DNA of 64,000 nt, from NCBI GenBank assembly GCA_964019425.1, contig OZ025780.1, positions 1,568,001 through 1,632,000 on the forward strand, written 5' to 3'. The DNA is from Flectonema sp. DT1601. Lineage: Eukaryota > Euglenozoa > Diplonemea > Diplonemida > Diplonemidae. Below are positions 33,779 to 43,992 of this stretch, one piece after another. The position numbers and the translations under genes were made by a program. A model generated the notes under the pieces. The model was not told the DNA's origin. It saw only the letters and a list, made by a program, of their open reading frames with translations, and made no database searches. Numbering within the stretch: position 1 is the stretch's first letter; each line of letters opens with the position of its first letter.

Positions 33779-33823
33779 AATCATGTTGACTAAGTTAGGC
33801 CAATCATCTGAGCTGACATGATT
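33779..33823 (+). other. conserved 13-bp stem-loop downstream of array gene 1
   Basis: AATCATGTTGACT...AGCTGACATGATT around a loop of about 19 nt. Equivalent hairpins lie at 36463-36507, 41181-41225, 47916-47960, 50570-50614, 51363-51407, 55017-55061, 58709-58753, 61158-61202 and 61951-61995. Two-arm changes preserve pairing in most copies (U-G versus U-A at the sixth pair); a few have one mismatch. Candidate RNA 3'-end or processing structure, or DNA palindrome; function unknown. Confidence 0.6.
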
Positions 33824-34315
33824 CTCGAAAATCTCGAGCTCAAAACTTGTTGGAATGCTTCTATATGTTTGTGGATCTGAATTTTCATCTCTCTTCTCCT
33901 ACATTCTAAAAAAAAAAAAAATCGAATAACGCTCAAAAACTAGCTCCAATAAATGTCGTTTGCGTTGTAAGTAACGCAGGACAATATTTTTCTTTTCTTT
34001 TTCATAAATACGTTTTTCGCTTCATATTTTTTCCCTTATAAATTTTCATCCCTAGCCTGTCTACTAACCAAAAAAAAAAAAAAATTTCCTGTGTTAAATG
34101 GTAAAAGAAATAACCATGTTGATGTGGTCCCTTTGCTGAGAAGGGCAAACGCGATGAGTAGGACAGGCCTGCTTAAGAGGGCTGGGTAAGGGAAATGGTC
34201 CGAAGAGTGATTTCTTAATTTTAGCCCGTTTGTTGTCTGCAGATTTTTGCATTTGATTTTTTTTTTGATTGACTGATAAAACGATATAAAAAAAAAAACA
34301 AAGGGACAAACCCCT

Positions 34316-34547
34316 AATTCCGCGCAAATGTTACTGAAATGTCGGATCTCAACGGGTATACTCCGTCCTGGAATTCTTTAGGACGAGGCTTCGTCTCCAG
34401 AGATATGGGCGAGGAGTGGTATCATTCCTAACCATATGGTGGACTGCGTAATGTGTGAGTTTAGAAAAAAAAAAAAAAAAAAGCTGTCCATTTCGGAAAC
34501 TTTTTGTGTGTTGAGATCTGACATTTCACGAACTTTTATGTGGAATT
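34316..34547. mobile_element. inverted-repeat (MITE-like) element in spacer 1
   Basis: Imperfect terminal inverted repeats of about 38 bp: left AATTCCGCGCAAATGTTACT then GAAATGTCGGATCTCAAC; right GTTGAGATCTGACATTTC ... GTGGAATT. A related element with a different interior lies at 36840-37136. Outer bases read TAATTCC...GGAATTA, so a TA target is possible. No intact transposase is present. Confidence 0.5.
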
Positions 34548-35860
34548 ATAGTTTTTCCCAAAAAAAAGGACATCTAATGTCCCTACGAATTGCCTACTTC
34601 ACTAGCCATCGATAACCATTGGTGAGAGGTCACTTTTTATTTTAAATTTTATTCGCTCATCAGATTCAACACGCAAGGGATTGTTAGTTATTAATTTTTG
34701 TTTTGTTTTTATTTTTTTTTGCTTCACCAGACTGAGTGTTTTTGTTGTTAACTTGCAAAAGACATTATTCTTAATGGAAATAAACAGCGAATCCCTTTAT
34801 ATATTATTCTCAATGAAAATCAATTAAGTTACCTCCGATCACTGTCTACTTTATTATTTTTATTAATTTGTTGGTAACTCTCTTGAGATAAGTCTCTTTG
34901 TGTGTTAGATGAAGCAACCGAAATAATTTAATACGTAACAGTATTAATCCCCTCTAAAGAGAGCAAGAGAGACGGACTTGCGTTTTCTTTTGATTGGGAT
35001 CTTTACTCAGTGATGTTGTTATTCTCCTTTCTTTCAATTTACTATAAAATAAGTTGACCTTGACTTGATATCGAAGTGTTCTTCCACCTTTCGATTAAGC
35101 CGCTTCTCGATACACGAGAAGTGAGAAAAGGAAAAGGAAACATCTAAAATAGCAGAGTAGTAAAGCTAATGTTAACTTGTGTGTTGAAATCTCTTTTTTT
35201 TTTTTTTTAATTTCGTTGCGTTCTCCCTTCTTATGGGTGAGCTAGTCCGCTTCTTTAACCTTGGCTGTCGTTGTTTCGCTCAGTTGTAATCTTGTCTTTC
35301 CTTCTCTCTAATTAGTTCCCTTCTTTCTGAGGAACTGCCACCTTTCATCAACATGATGAAACTCGTTGTTTGTACCGCCTGTTGGAGGTACTATATTTCC
35401 CTTTCCTTGCAGAGAAAAAAAGAAAAAAAAATACATCTGTGGAGGTATCCATCATGTTGTTGGAGTACAAACCCTGAGTTGGATTTCTCAACTGGTTGGA
35501 ATCCAAAGTAGGAAAACTATTTAATCCAATTGTCACCAACAATAAGTGTAAAGTTTTCCGAAATCAAAGTCAGAATAGTCTCGCGACGTGTGCTCCACTG
35601 ACCCTTTAAGTTTAATTACAGTATCAAGTTGCCTCTATCTTTTTACTGTTGTTTGGGATTACCTATATCAGTCTTTGTACTGTAGTGATGTTCACCTTAG
35701 TAGTAATATACACATCTCTTCACAAACAGGAATACAAGGTATCACATGATAGATGATCGTCTTTTGTTTAATAGTTGTCACAGTTCAGAAATTCATCACT
35801 TTCCATCTTCTCTGTAGTTTAGTTTTTAAAACTTTCCAAAACTTTCTAAAACTTTTTAAT

Positions 35861-36316
35861 ATGTCCACCGAAAAGTGTGTGATCAACTCTCAACAGAACC
35901 AGGGATACGACGTTTATACTGTAGAAGGACAGCCAGTTGGTCAGACTGTAGTTGTTGTTAACGAGAGAAATGATTTTGTATCTGCCTGCTTGGGAACAGG
36001 CTTTTGCGGTTTAGTGGGACTTTGTTTCTTTGGATGTTGCTGCAACACTCCAACGGGTAGAGTTGGTGCTGCTACTGGATGCATTATCAATGGTGGTATT
36101 TCTTTTATTTTGTACCTCGTTTTGTTGATTATCTACGAGAATGACTGTGACGGCAGTGGATCTGATAGTGGAGTTTGCAGACTGCCGATGATGAGATCCA
36201 TTGGCATCCTTATTGCCTATGTTGTCGTTGCCGCCTTCGTCATCGTTGCAGCCATCTTATTTCGTAAAAAGTACATCAGAGAACTCCAACAAAGACAGAA
36301 CGGAATGGTTGTCTGA
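35861..36316 (+). CDS. array gene copy 2: small Cys-rich membrane protein, divergent N-terminus
   Basis: 151 residues. The N-terminal 30 residues differ from all other copies (MSTEKCVINSQQNQGYDVYT) and the YPAPVGG motif is missing. From VGQTVVVV onward it follows the family: Cys-rich region, helix type A (ISFILYLVLLIIYE), two-Cys loop with CDGSGSDSGVC, and a tail ending NGMVV. The 5' flank is the standard one. Its extra cysteine at residue 6 is unique. It is the most diverged of the full-length, type A copies and may be an early or partly independent member. Confidence 0.73.
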   Translation: MSTEKCVINSQQNQGYDVYTVEGQPVGQTVVVVNERNDFVSACLGTGFCGLVGLCFFGCCCNTPTGRVGAATGCIINGGISFILYLVLLIIYENDCDGSGSDSGVCRLPMMRSIGILIAYVVVAAFVIVAAILFRKKYIRELQQRQNGMVV

Positions 36317-38190
36317 TTATTCTTTTTTCCCCTTTTCTCTCTTTTTCTCTTCTCTTAAAATATTGATGTTTTCTTTCCGTAGAATGAAAAAAAATAAACG
36401 ATTCAAATAAAGGAGAAATGACTTTTTCTTTTCATTCTTTTATTTGAAATTACAAAAAAACTAATCATGTCGACTAAGTTAGGCCAATCATCTGAGCTGA
36501 CGTGATTCTCGAAAATCTCGAGCTCAAAACTTGTTGGAATGCTTCTATATGTTTGTGGATCTGAATTTTCATCTCTCTTCTCCCACATTCCAAAGAAAAT
36601 TTTTGTTCTCGAAAAAGACTCAAAAACTAGCTCCAATAAATGTCGTTTGCGTTGTAAGTAACGCAGGACAATATTTTTCCTTTTCTCTTTTTTATAAATA
36701 CGAAATTTTGCATTTGATTTTTTTTTTTTTTTTTTTTGACTGATAAAGATAAATACTAATTATGTAAAATAAATATTTAATTTGAATTTGAATTTTTTTT
36801 ATTTTTTTTTTATTACTGATAAAACGATATAAAAAACAAAATTCCGCGCCAATGTTACCGAAAACGTCGGATCTCAACACAAGAGTTTCCGAAATGGACA
36901 TCAAAAACACACTCCCCTCCTGTCAGAAACAGGTGTGACTCTTGGCAGTATGAGGCACTAAGCGCGAATTCCCTTCTTACATCAGTTGAGGCTGAACGAG
37001 TATTTTGTGTATAGACGGAGTTTTTAGCCGGATTGCTTTGCCTACGACCTTGGGCAGGCTAAGAAAAAAAAAAAAAAAAAAAAAGCTGTCCATTTCTGTT
37101 GAGATCTGACATTTCGCAAACTTTAATGTGGAATTATAGTTTTTCCCAAAAAAGGACATCTAATGTTCCTACGAATTGCCTACTTCACTAGCCATCGATA
37201 ACCATTGATGAGAGGTCACTTTTTATTTTAAATTTTATTTCTCTCTTTGCTCATTGGATTCCACATCATACAGGGGATTAAGTTTTTTTGTTTTTGTTTT
37301 TATTTTTCTGCTTTACCGGACTGAGTGTTTTTGTTGTCAACTTGCAAAAGAGCCAACGAAGGAAAACAGTGAATTCTATTCTTAATGAAAAATCAATTAA
37401 GTTACCTCCGATCACTGTCTACTTTATTATTTTTATTAATTTCTTGGTAACTCTCTTGAGATAAGTCTCTTGTGTGTTAAATGAAGCAACCGAAATAATT
37501 TAATTCGTAGCAGTATTAATCCCCTCTGAAGAGAGCAAGAGAGACGGACTTGCGTTTTCTTTTTATGGGGATCTGTGTTCTTGCTAATGTTAACTTGTGT
37601 GTTGAAATATCTCTTTTTTTAAAATTTTGTTGCTTTCTGCCTTCTTATGGGTGAGCTAGTCCGCATCTTTAAACTTGGCTGTCGTTGTTTCGCTCAGTTG
37701 TAATCTTGCCTATCCTTCTCTCTCTAATTAGTTCCTTTCTTTCTGAGGAACCGCCACCTTTCATCAACATGATGAAACTCGTTGTTTGTACCGCCTATTG
37801 GAGGTACTATATTTCCCTTTCTTTGAAGAAAAAAGAAAAAGACATCTGAGGTATCCATTGATAACTAACTTCTGTTGTTGGAGTACAAACTTTGAGTTAG
37901 ATTCTCAACTGGTTGGAATCCAAAGTATGTGCTCTTTACGTTTCATTACAGTATCAAGTTGCCTCTATCTCTTTACTGTTGTTTAGGATTACCTATATCA
38001 GTCTTTGTACTGTAGTGATGTTCACCTTAGTAGTAATATACGCATCTCTTCACAAACAGGAATACAAGGTATCGCATGATAGATGATCGTCTTTTGTTTA
38101 ATAGTTGTCACAGTTCAGAAATTCATCACTTTCCATCTTCTCTGTAGTTTAGTTTTTAAAACTTTCCAAAACCTTCTAAAACTTTTTAAT
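36317..38190. other. array spacer 2
   Basis: Contains the stem-loop (36463-36507), the second inverted-repeat element (36840-37136) with a possible transposase scrap, shared spacer modules and the 5' flank of copy 3. No intact gene other than the repeats. Confidence 0.6.
36840..37136. mobile_element. inverted-repeat element in spacer 2 with possible hAT-transposase relic
   Basis: Ends match those of 34316-34547 (ATTCCGCGCCAATGTTACCG ... GTTGAGATCTGACATTTC ... GTGGAATT). At 36949-37011 one frame reads ANSLLTSVEAERVFCV then a stop, which resembles the hAT dimerisation motif (SxxxERVFS). This scrap is too short for certainty. Copy 1 lacks it, so the interiors differ. Confidence 0.4.
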
Positions 38191-38664
38191 ATGTCCACCG
38201 AAAAGAGTGCGATCAACACCCAGCAGTACCAGGGATACCAAGAGCATGTTTATCCAGCTCCTGTAGGAGGACAGCCAGTTGGTCAGACTGTAGTCGTTGT
38301 TGAGGAGAGAGATGATTTTGTACCTGCCTGCATGGGAACAGGCTTTTGCGGTTTTGTGGGACTTTGTTTCTTCGGATGTTGCTGCAACACTCCAACGGGT
38401 AGAGTTGGTGCTGCTACTGGATGCTTTTTCAATGCTAGTATTGCTTTTATTTTGTGCTTCGTTTTGTTGATTATCTCCGCGAAATACTGTAGCGGCAGTG
38501 GATCTGATAGTGGAGTTTGCAAACTGCCGATGATGAAATCCCTTGGCATTCTTTTTGCTAACCTTTTTGTTGCCTGCTTATTCGTCGTTCTAGCCAACGC
38601 AATTCGTAAAACGTACGTCGTGAAACTTCAACTCCGGAAAGGACAGAGGGGATTGGTTGTCTGA
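38191..38664 (+). CDS. array gene copy 3: small Cys-rich membrane protein, divergent C-terminus
   Basis: 157 residues. The N-terminal half is standard (MSTEKSAINTQQYQGYQEHV, VPACMGTGFCGFVG). The second half differs most of all copies: helix 2 reads FFNASIAFILCFVLLIISA, the loop is KYCSGSGSDSGVC, helix 3 is LGILFANLFVACLFVVLANA, and the tail is IRKTYVVKLQLRKGQRGLVV. It has three extra cysteines or lost positions relative to type A, but the hydrophobicity pattern and loop cysteines are kept, which argues for a functional protein with relaxed or diversified membrane segments. Confidence 0.73.
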   Translation: MSTEKSAINTQQYQGYQEHVYPAPVGGQPVGQTVVVVEERDDFVPACMGTGFCGFVGLCFFGCCCNTPTGRVGAATGCFFNASIAFILCFVLLIISAKYCSGSGSDSGVCKLPMMKSLGILFANLFVACLFVVLANAIRKTYVVKLQLRKGQRGLVV

Positions 38665-40569
38665 TTATTCTTTTTTCTCTCTTTTTCTCTTCTATTAAAG
38701 GAAGTCACTCAAGATCCAAAGGAAGTCATAGATACACACCTAGATTCAAAAATAGGTCATCAAGATGTAGATTTGGACGATAAGGAAACAATAGCTGTTG
38801 CTAATTAGGTTTCAAAACCCAATACTCACTTCGACATCACTGATTACATAACTTCTGAAGATCAAAAGTCAAATGATTTTGTAAGTGGATCCATAAAGCA
38901 CGATGTGTTGTTGTTTTTGTTTAGTGAGCATCAGGAATTATTCTTCGTTTTCACCCTCTTCTCCATATTAGAAAGCAATCATATGTGGGGTTTTTAAAAA
39001 AAACCCTGTCTCTGATTCCTTTCTCTCTCTTTTTTTATCTCTTCTCTTCTACTCTCGATTGTCTTCAGTTTCACGGGAAGTGACAACAGAAGGATGAGGA
39101 TGATAAAAGTTGGGAATAAATACCATTTATTCCCCGAGTTCGAATTCAATGAAGAGATTAAAAAAGAAGAGTGAAATTCTACGTAAACAAACACACGGAA
39201 CCCATTCCAAATACTCAGAATCTATCCGAACCAGTAAATGGTATTTTACATTTACTCTTTACTTTGGTTGCACAGTCATCGTTTGATTTTCGTTTGATTG
39301 ACTGATAAATTATTATTTCCAACAATTTATTTGTTAGGTTTCCCTTTAAAATTTATTTAATATTTATAACATCATACCTTTGTGAAAAAAAAAAAAAAAA
39401 GGGAATTAATTTTTCTGAATTTATTTAGGTTAGATGGTAACGATCTAATCTGTTACTATGTTGAGCTTTTCATCAATTTTTGGCTCCCTAAATAACTGGC
39501 CATTGATAACCATTGGTGAGAGGTCACTTTTTTTTTTTTTTTTTTTTTTTTGTTTCTGTCTTTTTTCTTCGCTCACATCACGCAAGGGATTGTTAGTCAT
39601 TAATTTCTTTTCTTTGATTTTGTTTTTTGCTTCACCAGACTGAGTGTTTTTGTTGTCAATTTGAAAAAGAGAGCCAAGAAAAAAAAAAAAAAAAAAAAAG
39701 GAAAGCAGTGAATTCTATTCTTAATGAAAAATCAATTAAGTTACCTCCGATCACTGTCTACTTTATTATTTTTATTAATTTCTTGGTAACTCTCTTGAGA
39801 TAAGTCTCTTTGTGTGTTAGATGAAGCAACTGAAATAATTTAATACGTAGCAGTATTAATCCCCTCTAAAGAGAGCAAGAGAGACGGACTTGCGTTTTCT
39901 TTTTATTGGGATCTTTGTTCTTGCTAATGTTAACTTGTGTGTTGAAATATCTCTTTTTTCTTTTTTAATTTCGTTGCGTTCTCCCTTCCTGTGGGCGAGC
40001 TAGTCAGATTTTTTAGCCTTGGCTGTCGTTGTTTCTTGAACTCTCCCTCTCTAATTAGTTCCTTTCTTTCTGAGGAACTGCCACCTCTCATCAACATGAT
40101 GCAACTCGTTGTTTGTACCGCCTATTGGAGGTACTATATTTCCCTCTCTTTGAAGAAAAAAGAAAAGGACATCTGTGGAGGTATCCATTGATAACTAACT
40201 TCTGTTGTTGGAGTACAAACTTTGAGTTGGATTTCTCAACTGGTTGGAATCCAAAGTAGGAAAACTGTTTTGGAAAAGTCAGCATAGTCTCGCGACGTGT
40301 GCTCCACTGACCCTTTAAGCTTAATTACAGTATCAAGTTGCCTCTATCTCTTTACTGTTATTTAGGATTACCTATATCAGTCTTTGTACTGTAGTGATGT
40401 TCACCTTAGTAGTAATATACACATCTCTTCACAAACATGAATACAAGGTATCGCATGATTGATGATCGTCTTTTGTTTAATAGTTGTCACAGTTCAGAAA
40501 TTCATCACTTTCCATCTTCTCTGTAGTTTAGTTTTTAAAACTTTCCAAAACTTTCTAAAACTTTTTAAT
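38665..40569. other. array spacer 3
   Basis: Lacks the stem-loop. Begins with a unique coding-like fragment (38699-38995), followed by a module shared with spacers 4, 8 and 12 (CCCTGTCTCTGATTCCTTTC ... GGAAGTGACAACAGAAGG), an R1-derived piece near 39430-39495, shared modules and the 5' flank of copy 4. Confidence 0.6.
38699..38995 (+). pseudogene. coding-like gene fragment, origin unknown
   Basis: One frame reads EVTQDPKEVIDTHLDSKIGH..., LDDKETIAVAN, an in-frame TAG, then VSKPNTHFDITDYITSEDQK and on to a TAA at 38993. GTAAGT at about 38881 and TTGTTTAG at about 38930 could bound a short intron. The first 190 nt are found only here; the rest (GAGCATCAGGAATTATTCTT) recurs near 41873. The amino-acid composition is coding-like, unlike nearby spacer. 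Probably an exon scrap carried by duplication. Confidence 0.35.
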
Positions 40570-41037
40570 ATGTCCACCGAAAAGAGTGCGATCAACACCC
40601 AGCAGTACCAGGGATACCAAGAGCATGTTTATCCAGCTCCTGTAGGAGGACAGCCAGTTGGTCAGACTGTAGTCGTTGTTGAGGAGAGAGATGATTTTGT
40701 ATCTGCCTGCATGGGAACAGGCTTTTGTGGTCTGACGGGACTTTGTTTCTTTGGATGTTGCTGCAACACTCCAACGGGTAGAGTTGGTGCTGCTACTGGA
40801 TGCATTATCAATGGTGGTATTGCTTTTATTGTGTACCTCGTTTTGTTGATTATCTACGAGAAGGACTGTGACGACAGTGGATCTGATAGTGGAGTTTGCG
40901 CATTGCCGATGATGAAATCCCTTGGCATCCTTATTGCTTATGTTGTCGTTGCCGCCGTCATCATCTTTGCATCCATCATATTTCGTAAAAAGTACATCAG
41001 AGAACTCCAACAAAGACAGAACGGAATGATTGTCTGA
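40570..41037 (+). CDS. array gene copy 4: small Cys-rich membrane protein, helix type A
   Basis: 155 residues, the commonest length. Cysteines at 47, 53, 59, 63-65, 78, 100 and 110. Helix 2 is type A with one change (FIVYLVLLIIYE), the loop ends GVCALPMMKS, and helix 3 is LGILIAYVVVAAVIIFASII. The Cys-rich region reads GTGFCGLTGLCFFGCCC. The loop ALPMM form is otherwise found with type B helices, so this copy is itself mosaic. Confidence 0.75.
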   Translation: MSTEKSAINTQQYQGYQEHVYPAPVGGQPVGQTVVVVEERDDFVSACMGTGFCGLTGLCFFGCCCNTPTGRVGAATGCIINGGIAFIVYLVLLIIYEKDCDDSGSDSGVCALPMMKSLGILIAYVVVAAVIIFASIIFRKKYIRELQQRQNGMIV

Positions 41038-41382
41038 TTATTCTTTTTTCCCTTTTCTCTCTTTTTCTCTTTTCTTAAAATATTGATGTTTTCTTTCCGT
41101 AGAATGAAAAAAAATAAACGATTCAAATAAAGGAGAAGTGACTTTTTCTTTTCATTCTTTTATTTGAAATTAAGAAACCTAATCATGTCGACGAAGTTAG
41201 GCCAATCATCTGAGTTGACGTGATTCTTGAAAAAAAATAGTTTAATGTCGTTGGCGTTGCAAAACGTAGGCCGATATTTCTTTTTTTTTTATACCATATT
41301 GACGTTTTTTCGTTTTATTTTCGTTCTCTGATATATTCATTGTCTGTGTGCTGCTAATGTTAATCTGGTTAACGTTTCCTGA

Positions 41383-41453
41383 ACTAGTTTCAGTTCACTG
41401 ACATCCGCAGACTTATCGAGTCTCAGCAATATTTCAGTTGTTGGAGATTTATT
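41383..41453 (+). pseudogene. leucine-rich-repeat relic in array spacer (first of nine)
   Basis: One frame reads FSSLTSADLSSLSNISVVGDLF, matching the repeat of the 19.5 kb LRR gene (SSLTKLDLAGLTCVNNIGDEF). A stop lies just upstream in frame, so it is non-functional. The same sequence is at about 44067-44132, 48155-48220, 50808-50856, 51616-51685, 55253-55318, 58952-59015, 61393-61447 and 62177-62250. Confidence 0.55.
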
Positions 41454-42454
41454 TCTTTTTTTGGTGTTTATCCAAGTCCCCCCTCTATTAGTATCAAGTT
41501 ACCCCGCCTTTTATTCTTCTAAACGTAGCTTTTCTTTAATTACCAACTACAGTTTTCAGATAACTGGATATTGGTTTCGTATTAAAGTTAGAAACAATCT
41601 ACGTGTGCTCCACTGATAGTGTGATCCGAACCAGTAAATAGTAACAACCATTACTTTTACTTTGGTTGTTTCGTATCGTATTTAATTACTCCCTTTCTGT
41701 TTTTAAAATCTCGTCACTTGTGTCATGAACTTTTTAATTTTATTATTGAGTTCTGATACAATACAGAGATTTATATTCGTATGAAGTAGTTTATCCCCCT
41801 TTTTTAAAATCTCTCTTTTGATTACGTGGGTCAATTTCAAAGTTGCACAATGTGTTGTTGTTTTTGTTTAGTGAGCATCAGGAATTATTCTTCGTTTTCA
41901 CCCTCTTCCCCATATTCAAAAGCATCATATGTGAGGTTTTTTTAAAAAAGACCCTGTCTCTCATTCCTTTCTCTCTCTTTTTTTATCTCTTCTCTTCTAC
42001 TCTCGATTGTCTTCAGTTTCACGGGAAGTGACAACAGAAGGATGAGGATGATAAAAGTTGGGAATAAATACCATTTATTCCCCGAGTTCGAATTCAATGA
42101 AGAGATTAAAAAAGAAGAGTGAAATTCTACGTAAGCAAACACACGGAACCCATTCCAAATACTCAGAATCTATCCGAACCAGTAAATGGTATTTTACCTT
42201 TACTCTTTACTTTGGTTGCACAGTCATCGTTTGATTTTCGTTTGATTGACTGATAAATTATTATTTCCAACAATTTATTTGTTAGGTTTTCCTTTACAAT
42301 TTATTTAATATTTATAACATCATACTTTTGTGAAAAAAAAAAGGAAATGATTTCTAAGTTTGTTTGGTTATTTAGGTTTGCTGGTAACGATCTTATCTGT
42401 TACCCTGTTGAACTTTTAATCAATTTTTGGCTCCTAGGCCTCGTAAATAAAAAA

Positions 42455-42617
42455 AAGAATTGGCTTTATCTTAAACTATACAGAAAATAGTAATATAACA
42501 CTGTGATGTTTTTGTTTGTGCACGAAACCGTAAACCAACTTAAACTGAAAAAGCTAAAAGGAGGTTTACGTGTGTACTGCCCAACATTCTTTTTCGTTCT
42601 TACATTACTTGTTAAAT
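42455..42617 (+). repeat. dispersed repeat R2, copy in spacer 4
   Basis: AAAGAATTGGCTTTATCTTA ... ACTTGTTAAATCG, with the same CGTAAACC/GGTTTACG inverted repeat as the copy at 25972. It directly follows an R1-derived tail. Confidence 0.75.
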
Positions 42618-43524
42618 CGAAAAAGATATTTTAATTTTTAGCCAAAGATTTCGGAAACTTAACTGGCCATCGATAACCATTAGTGAGAGGTCACTTTTTT
42701 TTTTGTTTCTCTCTTTTTATTCGCTCATCAGATTCCACATCACGCAAGGGATTGTTAGTTATCGGGTTTGAATTTGTTTTTATTTTTTTTTTGCTTCACC
42801 GAACTGAGTGTTTTTGTTGTCAACTTGCAAAAGAGCCAACGAAGGAAAACGGTGAATTCTATTCTTAATGAAAAATCAATTAAGTTACCTCCGATCACTG
42901 TCTACTTTATTATTTTTATTAATTTGTTGGTAACTCTCTTGAGATAAGTCTCTTTGTGTGTTAGATGAAGCAACTGAAATAATTTAATACGTAACAGTAT
43001 TAATCCTTATTCTTATAAATAAATAACATAAAGTTCCTGATGTTGTTATTCTCCTTCCTTTTGCTCAATTTAATATAAAATATACCTCAGCTTGTTATCG
43101 ACGTTTTCTTCTCCCCTTTTATAGACTTTAGTCAACTGTATCTTAACTATCGTTTATGTTAGTTAACTCTGGAACAATTCAGATATTAAATTATAAAATA
43201 AGTTGACCTTGACTTGTTATCGAAGTGGGAAAGTCAGCATAGTCTCGCGACGTGTGCTCCACTGACCCTTTAAGTTTAATTACAGTATCAAGTTGCCTCT
43301 ATCTCTTTACTGTTATTTAGGATTACCTATATCAGTCTTTGTACTGTAGTGATGTTCACCTTAGTAGTAATATACACATCTCTTCACAAACAGGAATACA
43401 AGGTATCGCATGATAGATGATCGTCTTTTGTTTAATAGTTGTCACAGTTCAGAAATTCATCACTTTCCATCTTCTCTGTAGTTTAGTTTTTAAAACTTTC
43501 CAAAACTTTCTAAAACTTTTTAAT

Positions 43525-43992
43525 ATGTCCACCGAAAAGAGTGCGATCAACACCCAGGAGTACCAGGGATACCAAGAGCATGTTTATCCAGCTCCTGTAG
43601 GAGGACAGCCAGTTGGTCAGACTGTAGTCGTTGTTGAGGAGAGAGATGATTTTGTATCTGCCTGCATGGGAACAGGCTTTTGTGGTCTGACGGGACTTTG
43701 TTTCTTTGCATGTTGCTGCAACACTCCAACGGGTAGAGTTGGTGCTGCTACTGGATGCATTATCAATGGTGGTATTGCTTTTATTTTGTACCTCGTTTTG
43801 TTGATTATCTACGAGAAGGACTGTGACGACAGTGGATCTGATAGTGGAGTTTGCAAACTGCCGATGATGAAATCCCTTGGCATCCTTATTGCTTATGTTG
43901 TCGTTGCCGCCGTCATCATCGTTGCAGCCATCATATTTCGTAAAAAGTACATTAGAGAACTCCAACAAAGACAGAACGGAATGATTGTCTGA
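43525..43992 (+). CDS. array gene copy 5: small Cys-rich membrane protein, helix type A
   Basis: 155 residues. Differs from copy 4 by Gln-to-Glu at position 12 (TQEYQGY), Gly-to-Ala in the Cys cluster (CFFACCC) and the KLPMMKS loop. Helices are standard type A (IAFILYLVLLIIYE, AYVVVAAVIIVAAII). The 3' flank lacks the stem-loop. Confidence 0.75.
   Translation: MSTEKSAINTQEYQGYQEHVYPAPVGGQPVGQTVVVVEERDDFVSACMGTGFCGLTGLCFFACCCNTPTGRVGAATGCIINGGIAFILYLVLLIIYEKDCDDSGSDSGVCKLPMMKSLGILIAYVVVAAVIIVAAIIFRKKYIRELQQRQNGMIV

Larger units (their letters stand above)
33701..35860. other. array spacer 1
   Basis: Non-coding. Contains the conserved stem-loop (33779-33823), an inverted-repeat element (34316-34547), then sequence shared with later spacers (ACTAGCCATCGATAACCATT, CCTCCGATCACTGTCTACTT, GTTTGTACCGCCT) and the 5' flank of copy 2. 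Confidence 0.6.
41038..43524. other. array spacer 4
   Basis: Contains the stem-loop (41181-41225), an LRR relic (41383-41453), a CCAAGTCCCCCC piece shared with 16.9 kb, the module shared with spacer 3, an R1-derived piece (about 42372-42450), a full R2 copy (42455-42617) and the 5' flank of copy 5. Confidence 0.6.
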
